Both the position numbers and the translations under genes were made by a program. Positions 11,201 through 22,229 of a DNA stretch of 40,005 nt are shown here, in pieces. Source of the DNA: Clostridiaceae bacterium (GTDB lineage Bacteria > Bacillota > Clostridia > Saccharofermentanales > Saccharofermentanaceae); NCBI GenBank assembly GCA_012523365.1, contig JAAYIQ010000179.1:1-40005 (forward strand), read 5' to 3'. Each line of letters opens with the position of its first letter. Position 1 is the first letter of the stretch. The notes under the pieces are model-generated. The model did no database searches. It worked only from the letters and a program-made list of their open reading frames with translations, and was not told where the DNA came from.

Positions 11201-13708
11201 TCGCAGCAACACACGCGTTACATTGACCGCCGGCTCAAAAAACAAAAAAAGCATCCAAACCCACGGCGTCCGGGGCAGAAGGAAAATATTGCACAGGACC
11301 AGGATCAGAAGCGCCGGATGCATCACGCTTCTTCTCAGGTTATCGAGCATTTTCCACCGTGATAAAAGATTCAACCGTTCGGCCCCCAACATATACGGCA
11401 GAAGTTGCCAGTCCCCCCGGATCCAACGATGCTCTCTTTTCACAAAGGCCGCGATTCGCGAAGGAACACGATCCAGCAGTTTGATGCCGCTGGCAAAGGC
11501 ACATCGCGTCAGACTCCCCTCGAGGAGGTCATGGCTCAGAACGCTGTTGTCGGGGATTTTGCGGCGCAACAGAGCGTGAAAGGCCCGAAGATGATAGATC
11601 CCCTTTCCGGCGTAGATACCTTCCTGAAAGGTGTCCTGATACACATCGGATACGATCGTCGAATACGGATCAAAGCCCGCCTGCCCGGACAGCATAACCT
11701 GAAACAGTCCGGCGGAGGGCGCGGGAATGCGATTTCCGATTTCCGACTGAACGATCACGTACCCGGATTTTACCCGGCGCTGTTCGGCATCGAGTACCGG
11801 TCGATTCAGCGGATGTTCAATAACGCCGATCATTCGTGCCGCGCTTTCCTGAGGGATTTCGGTGTCCGCGTCCAACGTGATCACGTATTTTATTTTGGGG
11901 AAAACGGAAGGGTCGCCGACCGGGATCCGGTATCGGTTCTCTTCCTCGCCGCACAAGATCGAATTGAAGTCCTCGAGTTTTCCTCTCTTCCTCTCCCACC
12001 CCATCCAGCATTTCTGCTTCGGATTCCATTCGCGCTCCCGGTAAAAGAGGTAGAATCTCGTCGTGTGATTGGGGTATTTCAGATTGAGCTGCTCGATCTC
12101 CGCCTTTGCGACTCCGATGATGTCCTTATCTTCGGGCAACTCACGTGCCGACGCATCCCGGAAATCGACCAGGAGCGCGAAATAAAGGTGTTCGGTACGA
12201 TTGGCGAGGTAGTGTCGCTCCATAGACGACACGGTGCTTTTCGAGCCGGATACCGACGACAAAATGACGGGCATGACCACGAAGGTCGAACAGGACTCCG
12301 GGATCCCCTTCTCGAAATCCATCGAAAGACTCGGCCGGGGCTCGATCATCTTTGTATAGATCGTGTTTACGGAGAAAACGGCGATCCCGGTCGCCGGCAC
12401 GATCATCGAAAGAATAAAAAAGACCTCACCGGCACGAATTCCCCCGAAGGTCAGTCCGCACGAAGCACACACGATCGGAATGACCGCCGCCGTGGCGATC
12501 ACGATCGCGATAAAATATGCCGCGCGGGCGATAACAGCCATAATTTCCGTGGGCATGCGGCTCGTCGCGCTTTTCCCGGTCATCATCGACCGAAGATATG
12601 AGCGACCTTTCCCGATCAAATAGGTTCCGACGTGGTCTTTATGCGCAAATTCCGCGCCTTTCGGCGGGAAGCGACAGAGCTTCAATACCGTTTCCGACAC
12701 CTCGGCCTCATCGGTTTTGGTTCGCTTGGCAAAACGCACCGCACGGCGACGATACAGACTACGGGTCGGAGCGTCCATCGACTTATATATGTCTGCCGGG
12801 TCCCTGCCGAGCATCGACTCGAGGACCGAAACGGAAGAGAAGTAATGGTCACAGTCAATATCGGAAACTTCCGAGAGGCTCTCGATCAATGCGCTGATCA
12901 CGCTTTCCGAGTCAGACTCGAAAAGCCGTTCCTTCTCGGTAATTTCGGAAAGAAGGACCTCTGCGTCACTTTTATGCTCGTCCAACGCTTCCCTCAGGAA
13001 GTCTTCAATTTCGGTTTTACTGATCGCCAGACCATTCATTCGGTAGATCAGATGAGAACTGTAGGTGTGGTTTCGGATATCGGATTTACGAACATGCTCG
13101 AAAAGATACCGAAAGCCGTCAGCCTCTGCGTTTAGGAAATAAGGTGCGGCCTTATCCATCATCTCGCCGGCACGCACCTTGCTTTCGATGGCCGGCAGAA
13201 TGCGTTCGGATTGCTCGATCACCATATCCAAAAGACACAGGGTCAACGCATCCGGCAGAAGCTCCAATTCCGCCGTAGTCAGAATCCTCAATTTCTGATA
13301 CTCATTGACCAACTCGATGACGGCATCCTCATTGACGTGCTTATTCGTGCAGAGGAGAATTTCGCGAGCGATCATATAAATCCTCGGAAAGCCCTTGCCG
13401 GGACCGCCGTGGATCAGGGGAAGCCCCCGGAAACAGGATGCCCCGCCCTTGGCCTGAAACGCCTTCAGGCTCAGGTAAAGCTTGTGATAATTTTCGAAAA
13501 GCCATCGGGACGCGGGAATCAGCGTGATCATTCCCGGCGGGAATCGCGAAAGTTTTCTCCGAATCACCTGAAGTCCGGCATATCTTCGGACATGAAGCAC
13601 TTGAAGGCGGTTCGAAAATCCGGGCTTCGTGCCCTCATGTTGACTCGCTAAATTACGCATTCTGCTGAAGACGATGCCGCCGGTAGAATTGAAAAATCGT
13701 TCGGGCAT
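5243..13708 (-). CDS. Cyclic beta-1,2-glucan synthase (NdvB/CGS-type: glycosyltransferase region, glycoamylase-like region and GH94-like C-terminus)
   Basis: 2821-aa ORF. GT region: ITLDADTEIP, HRWIRGDWQLLPYM. Glycoamylase-like region: FHPLFDSRKSLFRIGYHV, YDLMASESRLASFLAIAKGDVP. GH94-like region: GGDWNDGMNAVGREGLGESVWLGWFL, GGWSWYTGAAGWMYRAI. RBS GGAGG 8 nt before the ATG. Confidence 0.92.
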   Translation of the reverse strand: MPERFFNSTGGIVFSRMRNLASQHEGTKPGFSNRLQVLHVRRYAGLQVIRRKLSRFPPGMITLIPASRWLFENYHKLYLSLKAFQAKGGASCFRGLPLIHGGPGKGFPRIYMIAREILLCTNKHVNEDAVIELVNEYQKLRILTTAELELLPDALTLCLLDMVIEQSERILPAIESKVRAGEMMDKAAPYFLNAEADGFRYLFEHVRKSDIRNHTYSSHLIYRMNGLAISKTEIEDFLREALDEHKSDAEVLLSEITEKERLFESDSESVISALIESLSEVSDIDCDHYFSSVSVLESMLGRDPADIYKSMDAPTRSLYRRRAVRFAKRTKTDEAEVSETVLKLCRFPPKGAEFAHKDHVGTYLIGKGRSYLRSMMTGKSATSRMPTEIMAVIARAAYFIAIVIATAAVIPIVCASCGLTFGGIRAGEVFFILSMIVPATGIAVFSVNTIYTKMIEPRPSLSMDFEKGIPESCSTFVVMPVILSSVSGSKSTVSSMERHYLANRTEHLYFALLVDFRDASARELPEDKDIIGVAKAEIEQLNLKYPNHTTRFYLFYREREWNPKQKCWMGWERKRGKLEDFNSILCGEEENRYRIPVGDPSVFPKIKYVITLDADTEIPQESAARMIGVIEHPLNRPVLDAEQRRVKSGYVIVQSEIGNRIPAPSAGLFQVMLSGQAGFDPYSTIVSDVYQDTFQEGIYAGKGIYHLRAFHALLRRKIPDNSVLSHDLLEGSLTRCAFASGIKLLDRVPSRIAAFVKREHRWIRGDWQLLPYMLGAERLNLLSRWKMLDNLRRSVMHPALLILVLCNIFLLPRTPWVWMLFLFFEPAVNVTRVLLRTLLRKTRRVFERISVSVLGQNIFDVVIQSVYRFMLVPVRAVSALDAIIRTLYRLLVSHRNLLEWQTADSVEKGTETYFRSYIRLMWPSMLMSVAFFSAALQPVSVGLKAALAFFCSLFALSPVIAMLSEKQIQREVRFSSKEQIAQLRRIAVRIWRYFVDQCNEDNHFLCPDHLQETPGPKVANRTSPTNIGLQLLASLSARDLGYSGVLSFVERCERVIGVIRELPKWNGHLFNWYDTGTLQIIEPSYVSTVDSGNLVAHLIALKEGVEEIRNQPVFRAVLVQGMTDLLLSDEEEIIDEIDDRKRRAPRKPIYAKTPQRQSVMASLLRYETADSIPEERLGVFYMFAETLLSDPTTGKQTKRFCEELIRDREKLAPEQSGDLLLSPAELAEKGNRQAVMLVRRVAKLSCEIHRLIVSTNFHPLFDSRKSLFRIGYHVAAQKPDRGHYDLMASESRLASFLAIAKGDVPKRHWLHLGRPLTLVRGMPALVSWSGSMFEYLMPNLVLRVPPGSIMDYSCRAAVVSQIRYGRKHRIPWGISESQYYIFDNHANYQYGPFGVSRMRLQPSLKPVRVVAPYATLLALSVQPRKALANIQRLYREGAGAYYGLYEALDYGSPNPNTMSDHSTVKSFMTHHLGMSLSSINNLLNENILQTRFHGNPMIRAHEILLEERFTSPMVTIASIGYTIDVESEQSAREDIQSRIIYAIRTPYPTAHVLCNGHYQVMLDSEGRGFSAFDHLRINRFRSDRRYGGSGTFIYIREPSTGRLFSATYAPVRIKPDSYQVIFSHDKAEYRRRDGVISTQTEVTISPADPIEIRRVTLTNHGTETVFPELTSYLEIVADDPAADAAHPAYSKLFIETNFLPERSLLVAKRRPKSDKDKIGYVMHLVRTESEKTTPVRFETSRQDFIGRGGSAESPEALLPGNSLLGKGGTPTDPILSLQVGLSIAPGRSVSVSFVTGYCSSMNALLNLCDKLAVRLSDEDIFRMARTSSLLEIEYFKIRSVQLNAIQNLVGAIYFPTNVFRENTDNLADNQLGQSGLWRFGISGDRPILLLRVSEPKDRSTLKDVLLAYEFLRLQKVSTDLVILNEAEGGYDDSLQQVIFEETAQVRVYEHSLNRLGIFIVRAGQIQPEELTLLLSVARVVFTPKTGIYFRKSTAPDPDSSGTEIIRLPPRNQAEENAFFTHSGEPVPEFFNGIGGFVQEGREYEIRLNGKNKTPAPWINVITNGLFGFQLSEIGSGYTWQGNSRENKLTTWSNDPVTDPPSEVIYVRKSGSGMIFSPCALKPGAEGFFRVRHGFGYSVFSRKTDGFDMELTVFCAKEETVKLMILSVENKTDQPADFGVALYAEWVLGTHREQTERYLVSEYLDDARILMVRNTYATERSKGIAYIFSDHRTISYTGDRESFFGHNGNVSYPESLAAPMVPKTGAGLDPCGVLLCALHAQPRQKESIVFGLAHAANSEDAVRVADYFRAAGQAEAELRSVRKFWEGIPGNVTLRSPNRAMDILMNGWLIYQVVACRLLARAAFYQCGGAYGFRDQLQDVLAVIDYDPSLTRSHILLSCSRQFIEGDVQHWWHMPDGLGVRTKITDDLLFLPYAVSEYIRRTGDRSILCEKVPYIEGELLGPDRHEFVSIPVVSEKIGDVYDHCVRAIERAFAFGRHGLPLIGGGDWNDGMNAVGREGLGESVWLGWFLYHVIDRFVPITIAACDRDRTERFRKTMSEIKEALDKSAWDGQWYLRAFFDNGKPMGSSRNEECMIDSVSQAWAVISGAADRKRAEIALGSARRLLISREEGIVRLLTPPFDRGENHPGYISGYNPGIRENGGQYTHAAVWLAIAFCEIGDMEEAYRIFNMLNPIHASADFRLVSRYQNEPYVMTADVSDGYPNVGKGGWSWYTGAAGWMYRAILQDFLGFNREGEYLVFSPKKAIPFDRYQIEYRYGATIYEITFEKRGETDYVVIYFDGQKQKSHLLKLCDDASVHHVEIVF

Positions 13709-14023
13709 TGAATACGCCTCCGATTCTGTTGTGCGAGCCGAAGTGTCGGACGCACTTCAACGGTCGAAAAGAAGAGCTCCCCGCGCATTTTGAACCAGAG
13801 CTTATGTCATTGGGAAAACATCCGGGAACCGTTTGTCGATGCGAATTTCTGATGTGTCGGCGAATCCTTCCTGCGTTTGAAAAGGTAGCCGGGAAAGCAT
13901 CTGCCTATGTCCTGCCCGGTCGGGCGATAACTGTTGAATACGTTGAATTATAAAATACTGATTACATTATAACACGTTTTTGTCCGCTTTTCGAGTCATC
14001 GCGGGCTGATCATTCTCCCCGAC

Positions 14024-14060
14024 AAAAAAAGCCCGCCCCCGGCACGGTGCCGGAGGCGGG
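14024..14060 (-). terminator. Rho-independent terminator of the flotillin operon
   Basis: CCCGCC-C-CCGGCAC-G-GTGCCGG-A-GGCGGG hairpin; on the minus strand it is followed by TTTTTTT, about 50 nt past the flotillin stop. Confidence 0.85.
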
Positions 14061-14110
14061 GAACAGAATCATTCTCTATCGGTGATCCTTGATTGATCGT
14101 CATTCAAACG

Positions 14111-15523
14111 TCATGCTTCAAGTGTCGCCGGATCGATTTCTGTCGCTTGCGCGACCGCTTCTTTATTCTTACCGAGATATTCGGGCAGATCCATACCGGC
14201 CATATTGAACATTTCGTTCATCGGCGGGATGCTCTTCATGATCCCGGAAAGAAAGTTTGCCGTAGCGGTCTTGCCCTCCGTACCGGAACCGCCGTTGCTG
14301 TCCCATACGGTGACCTTATCGATCTTGAGATTCTTGATGGCCTCGACCTGAACGCGGACGATGTCCTCGAGTTTGTCGGCAATCATCAGGCGGATCGCGT
14401 CGTTCGGATTGCCTCCGGCAGCCGAGACGACCTTGGAAAGACCGGTGGCCTGACGGGTCAGGATCTCTTCCATACCTCTGGCTTCCGCTTCCATCCTCAT
14501 AAAGATGGCGTCCGCGTCACCCTTGGCTCTCCTTCTTGTTTGCTCGGCATCCGCTTCGGCGGCGATCTCGAGCTGACGCTTGTCGATCTCAGCCTTTACG
14601 ACGATGTCGGCTTCAAGTGTCGCCTTTTCTCTGGCCGCACGAGCCAGTTCAGCGGCTTGTTCCGCAGAGTAGGCATCCTGAGCGGCCTTCGCGGCCTGGA
14701 TCTTTTCGGCGGATACGGCTTTACGCATTGCTTCGGCTTCGAGTTCGCGGCGAATGGCGTCCGATCCCGCGATGTTGGCCTTCGCTTCGTTCTCACCCTT
14801 CACGGCTTCGGAGTTCGCGAGCGCCACTTTGATTCTCTGCTCCATGTTGGCGTTTGCTTCACCGATTGCACCGGCACGGTCCGCTTCGGCGACGGATTTC
14901 TTCGCGTCGTTGATCGCGATCGCGGCGGCTTCTTTACCGAGAGCGGTAATGTATCCGGACTCGTCGCTGATATCGGTCACGTTGACGTTGATCAGACGCA
15001 GGCCGATCTTTTTCAACTCGGTTTCGACGTTCTCGGAAACCGCTTCCAGGAACTTGTCCCGGTTCGTGTTGATTTCCTCGATGTCCATCGTGGCGATAAT
15101 CAGACGGAGCTGACCGAAAATAATATCCTTGGCCAGATCCTGGATCGCCGTAAGCGGAAGACCAAGAAGTCTCTCCGCGGCATTCTGCATGATGCCTTCC
15201 TCGGTCGAAATACCGACTGTAAATCTCGAGGGGACATCGATACGGATGTTTTGTCTGGACAGAGCGCTGGTCAGATCGACACTGATGGAGATCGGTGTCA
15301 GATCCATGTACTCGTAGGCCTGAAAAATCGGCCATATAAACGCGGCACCACCGTGGATGCATCGGGCGGAACGATCCGTTCCGTCGACATTGCTTCCGAC
15401 CTTACCGTAGATGACCATGATCTTGTCGGACGGGCACTTGCGGTAACGCGAAAGAATAACAATGATCGTAGTCAGTAACACAATGGCGATAACAATAAAA
15501 AGAATGACAATTTCCGGAGCCAT
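14111..15523 (-). CDS. floT: Flotillin-like SPFH/band 7 membrane protein
   Basis: 470 aa; N-terminal hydrophobic segment, SPFH region (SDKIMVIYGKVG, DLTPISISVD, NVNVTDISDESGYI), then Ala/Glu-rich EA-repeat coiled coil. Confidence 0.88.
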   Translation of the reverse strand: MAPEIVILFIVIAIVLLTTIIVILSRYRKCPSDKIMVIYGKVGSNVDGTDRSARCIHGGAAFIWPIFQAYEYMDLTPISISVDLTSALSRQNIRIDVPSRFTVGISTEEGIMQNAAERLLGLPLTAIQDLAKDIIFGQLRLIIATMDIEEINTNRDKFLEAVSENVETELKKIGLRLINVNVTDISDESGYITALGKEAAAIAINDAKKSVAEADRAGAIGEANANMEQRIKVALANSEAVKGENEAKANIAGSDAIRRELEAEAMRKAVSAEKIQAAKAAQDAYSAEQAAELARAAREKATLEADIVVKAEIDKRQLEIAAEADAEQTRRRAKGDADAIFMRMEAEARGMEEILTRQATGLSKVVSAAGGNPNDAIRLMIADKLEDIVRVQVEAIKNLKIDKVTVWDSNGGSGTEGKTATANFLSGIMKSIPPMNEMFNMAGMDLPEYLGKNKEAVAQATEIDPATLEA

Positions 15524-15525
15524 AA

Positions 15526-16149
15526 CTACACCTCTTTCTGATTATTCATCGGTTCGACTGTTCTTTCCTCAACGATCAGGGTATTGGCATCCGCCATACC
15601 CGTTATCGTTACGATTGTACCGGGATTGATCGTTTTGCCGGATTGAGTCACGGCATCACACTCGGTGAACCTACCCTGTAGGGTGAGCGTGACTTTACCG
15701 GATTTTCCCGTATCCGGAACGGCGATATAAACTTTTGCCGCCTTGCCCACCGCATTTTTCAGGGCAATATTCCCCTTATCCTGAAGCTTACCGGTCATAC
15801 GCATCAGTAAATAGACGGCCAGTAATGCCAGAAATCCGGCAACCAAAGCAACGATGATCGTAATCGCAAGATGCGCTCCGGTCGAATCCAGGACCACACC
15901 GGTCCATCCGCCGACAGCAAGAAATGCGATCACGCCGCGGATACTGATCATCGCGAAGCCGTTCGAGGCTTCCGCTCCGTCGACCGCATCGCCGACATCG
16001 GCATCAAAATCGACGTCCGCATCTCCTTCGACCTCACCGACTCCGATCATAACCAGAATAGTCTGGATGATCAGAACCACGGTCGAAGGGATCGCGATGA
16101 TTCCGAATATTTGCTGTATCAGAGACAAATCATTCCACCACTGTATCAT
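15526..16149 (-). CDS. NfeD-like membrane protein (YuaF-type)
   Basis: 207 aa; hydrophobic segments, acidic linker VEGDADVDFDADVGD, C-terminal OB-fold-like region (GKAAKVYIAVPDTGKSGKVTLTLQG..VTITGMADANTLIVEE); immediately upstream of the flotillin gene. Confidence 0.8.
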   Translation of the reverse strand: MIQWWNDLSLIQQIFGIIAIPSTVVLIIQTILVMIGVGEVEGDADVDFDADVGDAVDGAEASNGFAMISIRGVIAFLAVGGWTGVVLDSTGAHLAITIIVALVAGFLALLAVYLLMRMTGKLQDKGNIALKNAVGKAAKVYIAVPDTGKSGKVTLTLQGRFTECDAVTQSGKTINPGTIVTITGMADANTLIVEERTVEPMNNQKEV

Positions 16150-16200
16150 AAAACTCCTCCTTTCCCTTTAATCAGCCCGACGCAGTCCGCCCATCCGCGA

Positions 16201-16752
16201 CTAAGAGTAAATCTCGTCAAGCAGTCTGTCCGCTCGTCTTTTGACCTGAATGCTTCTTCCGGCAATGATGATGATTTCCAGTGCTTTTCGAAGCCTCTGT
16301 GAAGCACCTTCCGTCGTCTCGACATAATCCGCGGTCACTTTCTCTATCGCGGCTCTGAGCCGCTCCGAGTCGGTAACATCCTTTCCCCTGTATTCCTCAG
16401 CAACGGTACAAATGTACTCGTAAAGCTTTGATTCGGGGATGATGTCATCCGAGCGATCCATGACCGAACCGTTCACGTAAGACAACAAAAAAGCAATCTT
16501 CTCGTGCTGAAGGGCTTCACGAAGCATGTTGATGATCAGAATTCTCGCCACCTGATCCACATTATACCTTCGGTTCTGCGGCGGGCTGACCCATCCTCGC
16601 TTCACCCAATTCTGGAGAGCCGACGCATCCAACCCCGTCATCTCCCGGATCTGCGACAGCATCAAACTGGATGTTGCCGCGAATATTCCGTTGAGAAACT
16701 GCGCATTGGACCTTCCGTCGGTTTCCGGGATAACGGTTCCCGGAATCCTCAT
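16201..16752 (-). CDS. DUF1836 domain-containing protein, putative HTH regulator
   Basis: 183 aa; LSQIREMTGLDASALQNWVKRGWVSPPQNRRYNVDQVARILIINMLREALQHEKIAFLLSYVNG resembles the DUF1836 family. RBS AAAGGAGG upstream. Confidence 0.8.
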   Translation of the reverse strand: MRIPGTVIPETDGRSNAQFLNGIFAATSSLMLSQIREMTGLDASALQNWVKRGWVSPPQNRRYNVDQVARILIINMLREALQHEKIAFLLSYVNGSVMDRSDDIIPESKLYEYICTVAEEYRGKDVTDSERLRAAIEKVTADYVETTEGASQRLRKALEIIIIAGRSIQVKRRADRLLDEIYS

Positions 16753-16784
16753 TGCTTTTTCCTCCTTTCCAATAACATGTTTGA

Positions 16785-16813
16785 ATCATAGCATAGGTTC
16801 ACTAGAACGTCAA
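16785..16813 (-). promoter_or_regulatory. Sigma-A-type promoter of the DUF1836-NfeD-flotillin operon
   Basis: Minus strand TTGACG-17 nt-TATGAT about 30 nt upstream of the gene. Confidence 0.65.
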
Positions 16814-17069
16814 TAGGGTTCTTGTGAGTTTTTTCGATGGTCACCCGACCTTTGAATGGATATATTGAGCCCTTCTCTGCCCGTTTCGTCGCCACGAAGG
16901 ATCAGAAAAGCCGAATAAGGCTGAATTTATTCACTTTCTTTAAGAAAAACTAACTTTTTCCACTATGCAAATCAGATGTCATGAAGTAGAATATCTATGA
17001 TGCATGTCAAATTCGACTTGGTGTGCACACACTATGGTTGGCTCATTAGAGCACTACAACACACCGGGC

Positions 17070-17099
17070 TTGACAATGTGGTGTTTCATCATTTATTAT
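17070..17099 (+). promoter_or_regulatory. Sigma-A-type promoter of the HU gene
   Basis: TTGACA at 17070-17075, 18-nt spacer, TATTAT at 17094-17099; RBS GAAGGAGG before ATG 17140. Confidence 0.65.
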
Positions 17100-17139
17100 C
17101 AGCCGAGTGTGAATATCGCCTGAAGGAGGCTACGTTATT

Positions 17140-17415
17140 ATGAACAAGACAGACCTAATCGATGCAGTTGCACAGGCAACAGATCTCACCAAGAAGCAGG
17201 CAGAGGCCGCGATCAATGCGACCATCGACGCCATCTCCGACGCGCTGGCCAAAGAAGAGAAAGTTGTTCTGGTCGGTTTCGGAAGCTTTGAGACAAAGAA
17301 GCGCAATGCTCGCAAGGGACGCAACCCCAGCACGGGTGCTCCGATGAATATCCCTGCGTCCAAGGCGCCTGTATTCAGCGCCGGCAAAGGCTTGAAGGAC
17401 AAGGTCAACAAGTAA
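17140..17415 (+). CDS. hup: HU family DNA-binding protein
   Basis: 91 aa; MNKTDLIDAVAQATDLTKKQAEAAINATIDAI, VGFGSFETKKRNARKGRNPSTGAPMNIPASKAPVFSAGKGLKDKVN. Confidence 0.97.
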   Translation: MNKTDLIDAVAQATDLTKKQAEAAINATIDAISDALAKEEKVVLVGFGSFETKKRNARKGRNPSTGAPMNIPASKAPVFSAGKGLKDKVNK

Positions 17416-17445
17416 TCCTTTACGGATGACAGCAATTAAGAGACT

Positions 17446-17476
17446 AAGAAGCTCTCGGCATGAACGAGGGCTTCTT
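17446..17476. terminator. Terminator between HU (+) and the convergent Spo0A-domain gene (-)
   Basis: AAGAAGCTCTCG-GCATGAA-CGAGGGCTTCTT, 12-bp stem with one G-T pair, followed by TTCTTATC on the plus strand. Confidence 0.75.
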
Positions 17477-17589
17477 TTCTTATCCCTTGAAATGATCCTT
17501 CGATCGGCTTTGTATGTGCCCGACCGCCGCGCGGGCCATCTTCCGGTCTGTCCTCGGCAACGCGGCTCTCCGCCCCTTTGAGCGGTCGG

Positions 17590-18195
17590 CTATACCGAAA
17601 GCCGGGTCGGATACGGAACACAGTCGTGTCTTCGCACCAGTGTCGCGGAAACCTCGTCGTGCAGTTTGCGCAAAATATAAACGTTACGACGGCCGTCCTC
17701 GAAGACCTTCATCTTGCGAAACGCGTATCGCAGATTGCGCTCGACTTGCGCGGATGTGATGCCGAACTCCTCTCCGGCCAGCGGGTAAAGGCGCTTGGTC
17801 ACCGTGCTCATCAACGATGGGTCCCGAATGCTCTGCACCAGCATGAATCGCGCGATCCGGGTACCGAGCAGAACCCGATCCAGGAAATAGCTGTCGAGGA
17901 CGTTCTCGACACCCTCGAGCACCTCCGCGTTCGAGAGAGAGGAATGATCCAGCCCGCGAAGGGCTTGCCCCGCAATTCTGCCGGCGGCGACGTTCGCTCC
18001 GGTTCGCGCGTCCACCATGTAATGAAGTCGGCCGGCGGTGTCGGATATCCCGACTAAACCCTTCTTCTTCATGATCGAATTAATATTGTCCAGAATCATC
18101 CGGTCACTGCAAACGACATAAAAGCCGACCTCTCGCGCCGGATCAAGACTATATCCGAAGGCGGATTGTCGGGACGTATCGGGTGAAGCGGTCAT
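17590..18195 (-). CDS. Spo0A C-terminal (effector) domain-containing protein with a non-canonical N-terminal region
   Basis: LGTRIARFMLVQSIRDPSLMSTVTKRLYPLAGEEFGITSAQVERNLRYAFRKM parallels the Spo0A effector pattern (DxxLLxSxTKxLYPxxAxxFxTTxSRVERAIRHA). Start placed at MTASPDTSRQ because AAAGGGGG lies 7 nt upstream; the listed ORF extends to 18258. Confidence 0.8.
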   Translation of the reverse strand: MTASPDTSRQSAFGYSLDPAREVGFYVVCSDRMILDNINSIMKKKGLVGISDTAGRLHYMVDARTGANVAAGRIAGQALRGLDHSSLSNAEVLEGVENVLDSYFLDRVLLGTRIARFMLVQSIRDPSLMSTVTKRLYPLAGEEFGITSAQVERNLRYAFRKMKVFEDGRRNVYILRKLHDEVSATLVRRHDCVPYPTRLSV

Positions 18196-18333
18196 AAACG
18201 TGCCCCCTTTCGCTTGGATCGCACATTCTATTCTGTCATCGGGAGCTATCGGATTCAACAGGATATATCCGAAAAATCACAAACCGGATCAATCCGTCCT
18301 CACTCGAAATGAAGCCAACCGGCTACGAATCGA

Positions 18334-18729
18334 TTACTCTCCGGTCTTTTCCATATCGGTGATGTATCCGGAGTACCTCGTGCAGGTGATGTTCAGTTCG
18401 TCGCCCACAGTGGGTTTGTGAAGAAAGGGATTATAAAAATACCGTTCTCCGTCGACGGTCATCGCGTTGTTCAAAAAATCGATTTTCTCGACGGATCCGA
18501 TCTTTGTAATATAAACACCGCGAAGGATATCCGTCGTATCAAGAAGTCTCGGAATCGTAAATGCGATTGCCTGCACGAGAACGATCCCCATGAGTATAAA
18601 CGGAAGCAAGTAAAGGATCCCGCGTCGGTTGCGCCGCTCCTGATTGATCCGCAGGCGGTAAATCATGAGCAGGACCAAGGCCGCGGATATCGCCGTGTGC
18701 GCGATCAGGTTCAGAAAAAAATACAGCAA
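18334..18729 (-). CDS. Small membrane protein of unknown function (2 TM segments plus soluble C-terminus)
   Basis: 131 aa; two hydrophobic segments (FFLNLIAHTAISAALVLLMIY, ILYLLPFILMGIVLVQAIAFTI), then a soluble domain ending NITCTRYSGYITDMEKTGE. Confidence 0.65.
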   Translation of the reverse strand: MLYFFLNLIAHTAISAALVLLMIYRLRINQERRNRRGILYLLPFILMGIVLVQAIAFTIPRLLDTTDILRGVYITKIGSVEKIDFLNNAMTVDGERYFYNPFLHKPTVGDELNITCTRYSGYITDMEKTGE

Positions 18730-18844
18730 CCGATTCTTCCTCCCGCTTCTTAAATCATATTCATTATCCTATTCCGTGAAGGCTCATGTCAACGAGCGCT
18801 CGCGTGTCTTTTCGAAAAGCACCGCACGGCATGACGCCACGGCT

Positions 18845-22214
<3,370 letters not shown>

Positions 22215-22229
22215 AAGAGTTCCCTCCGA

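Noticed and set aside
11405-12601. 398-aa plus ORF opposite the glucan synthase (with many smaller ones across 5.2-13.7 kb)
   Set aside because: Codon-bias shadow ORFs on the opposite strand of a motif-rich gene; no RBS or family motifs.
13708-13953. 81-aa plus ORF divergent from the glucan synthase
   Set aside because: No RBS or recognisable family; it overlaps the synthase RBS and leader and is better explained as untranslated leader.
13709-13980. c-di-GMP riboswitch upstream of the glucan synthase
   Set aside because: I could not match the conserved GEMM core; left only as an unidentified leader.
14093-15478. 461-aa plus ORF opposite the flotillin gene
   Set aside because: Mirror of the Ala/Glu-rich flotillin coding sequence; no independent support.
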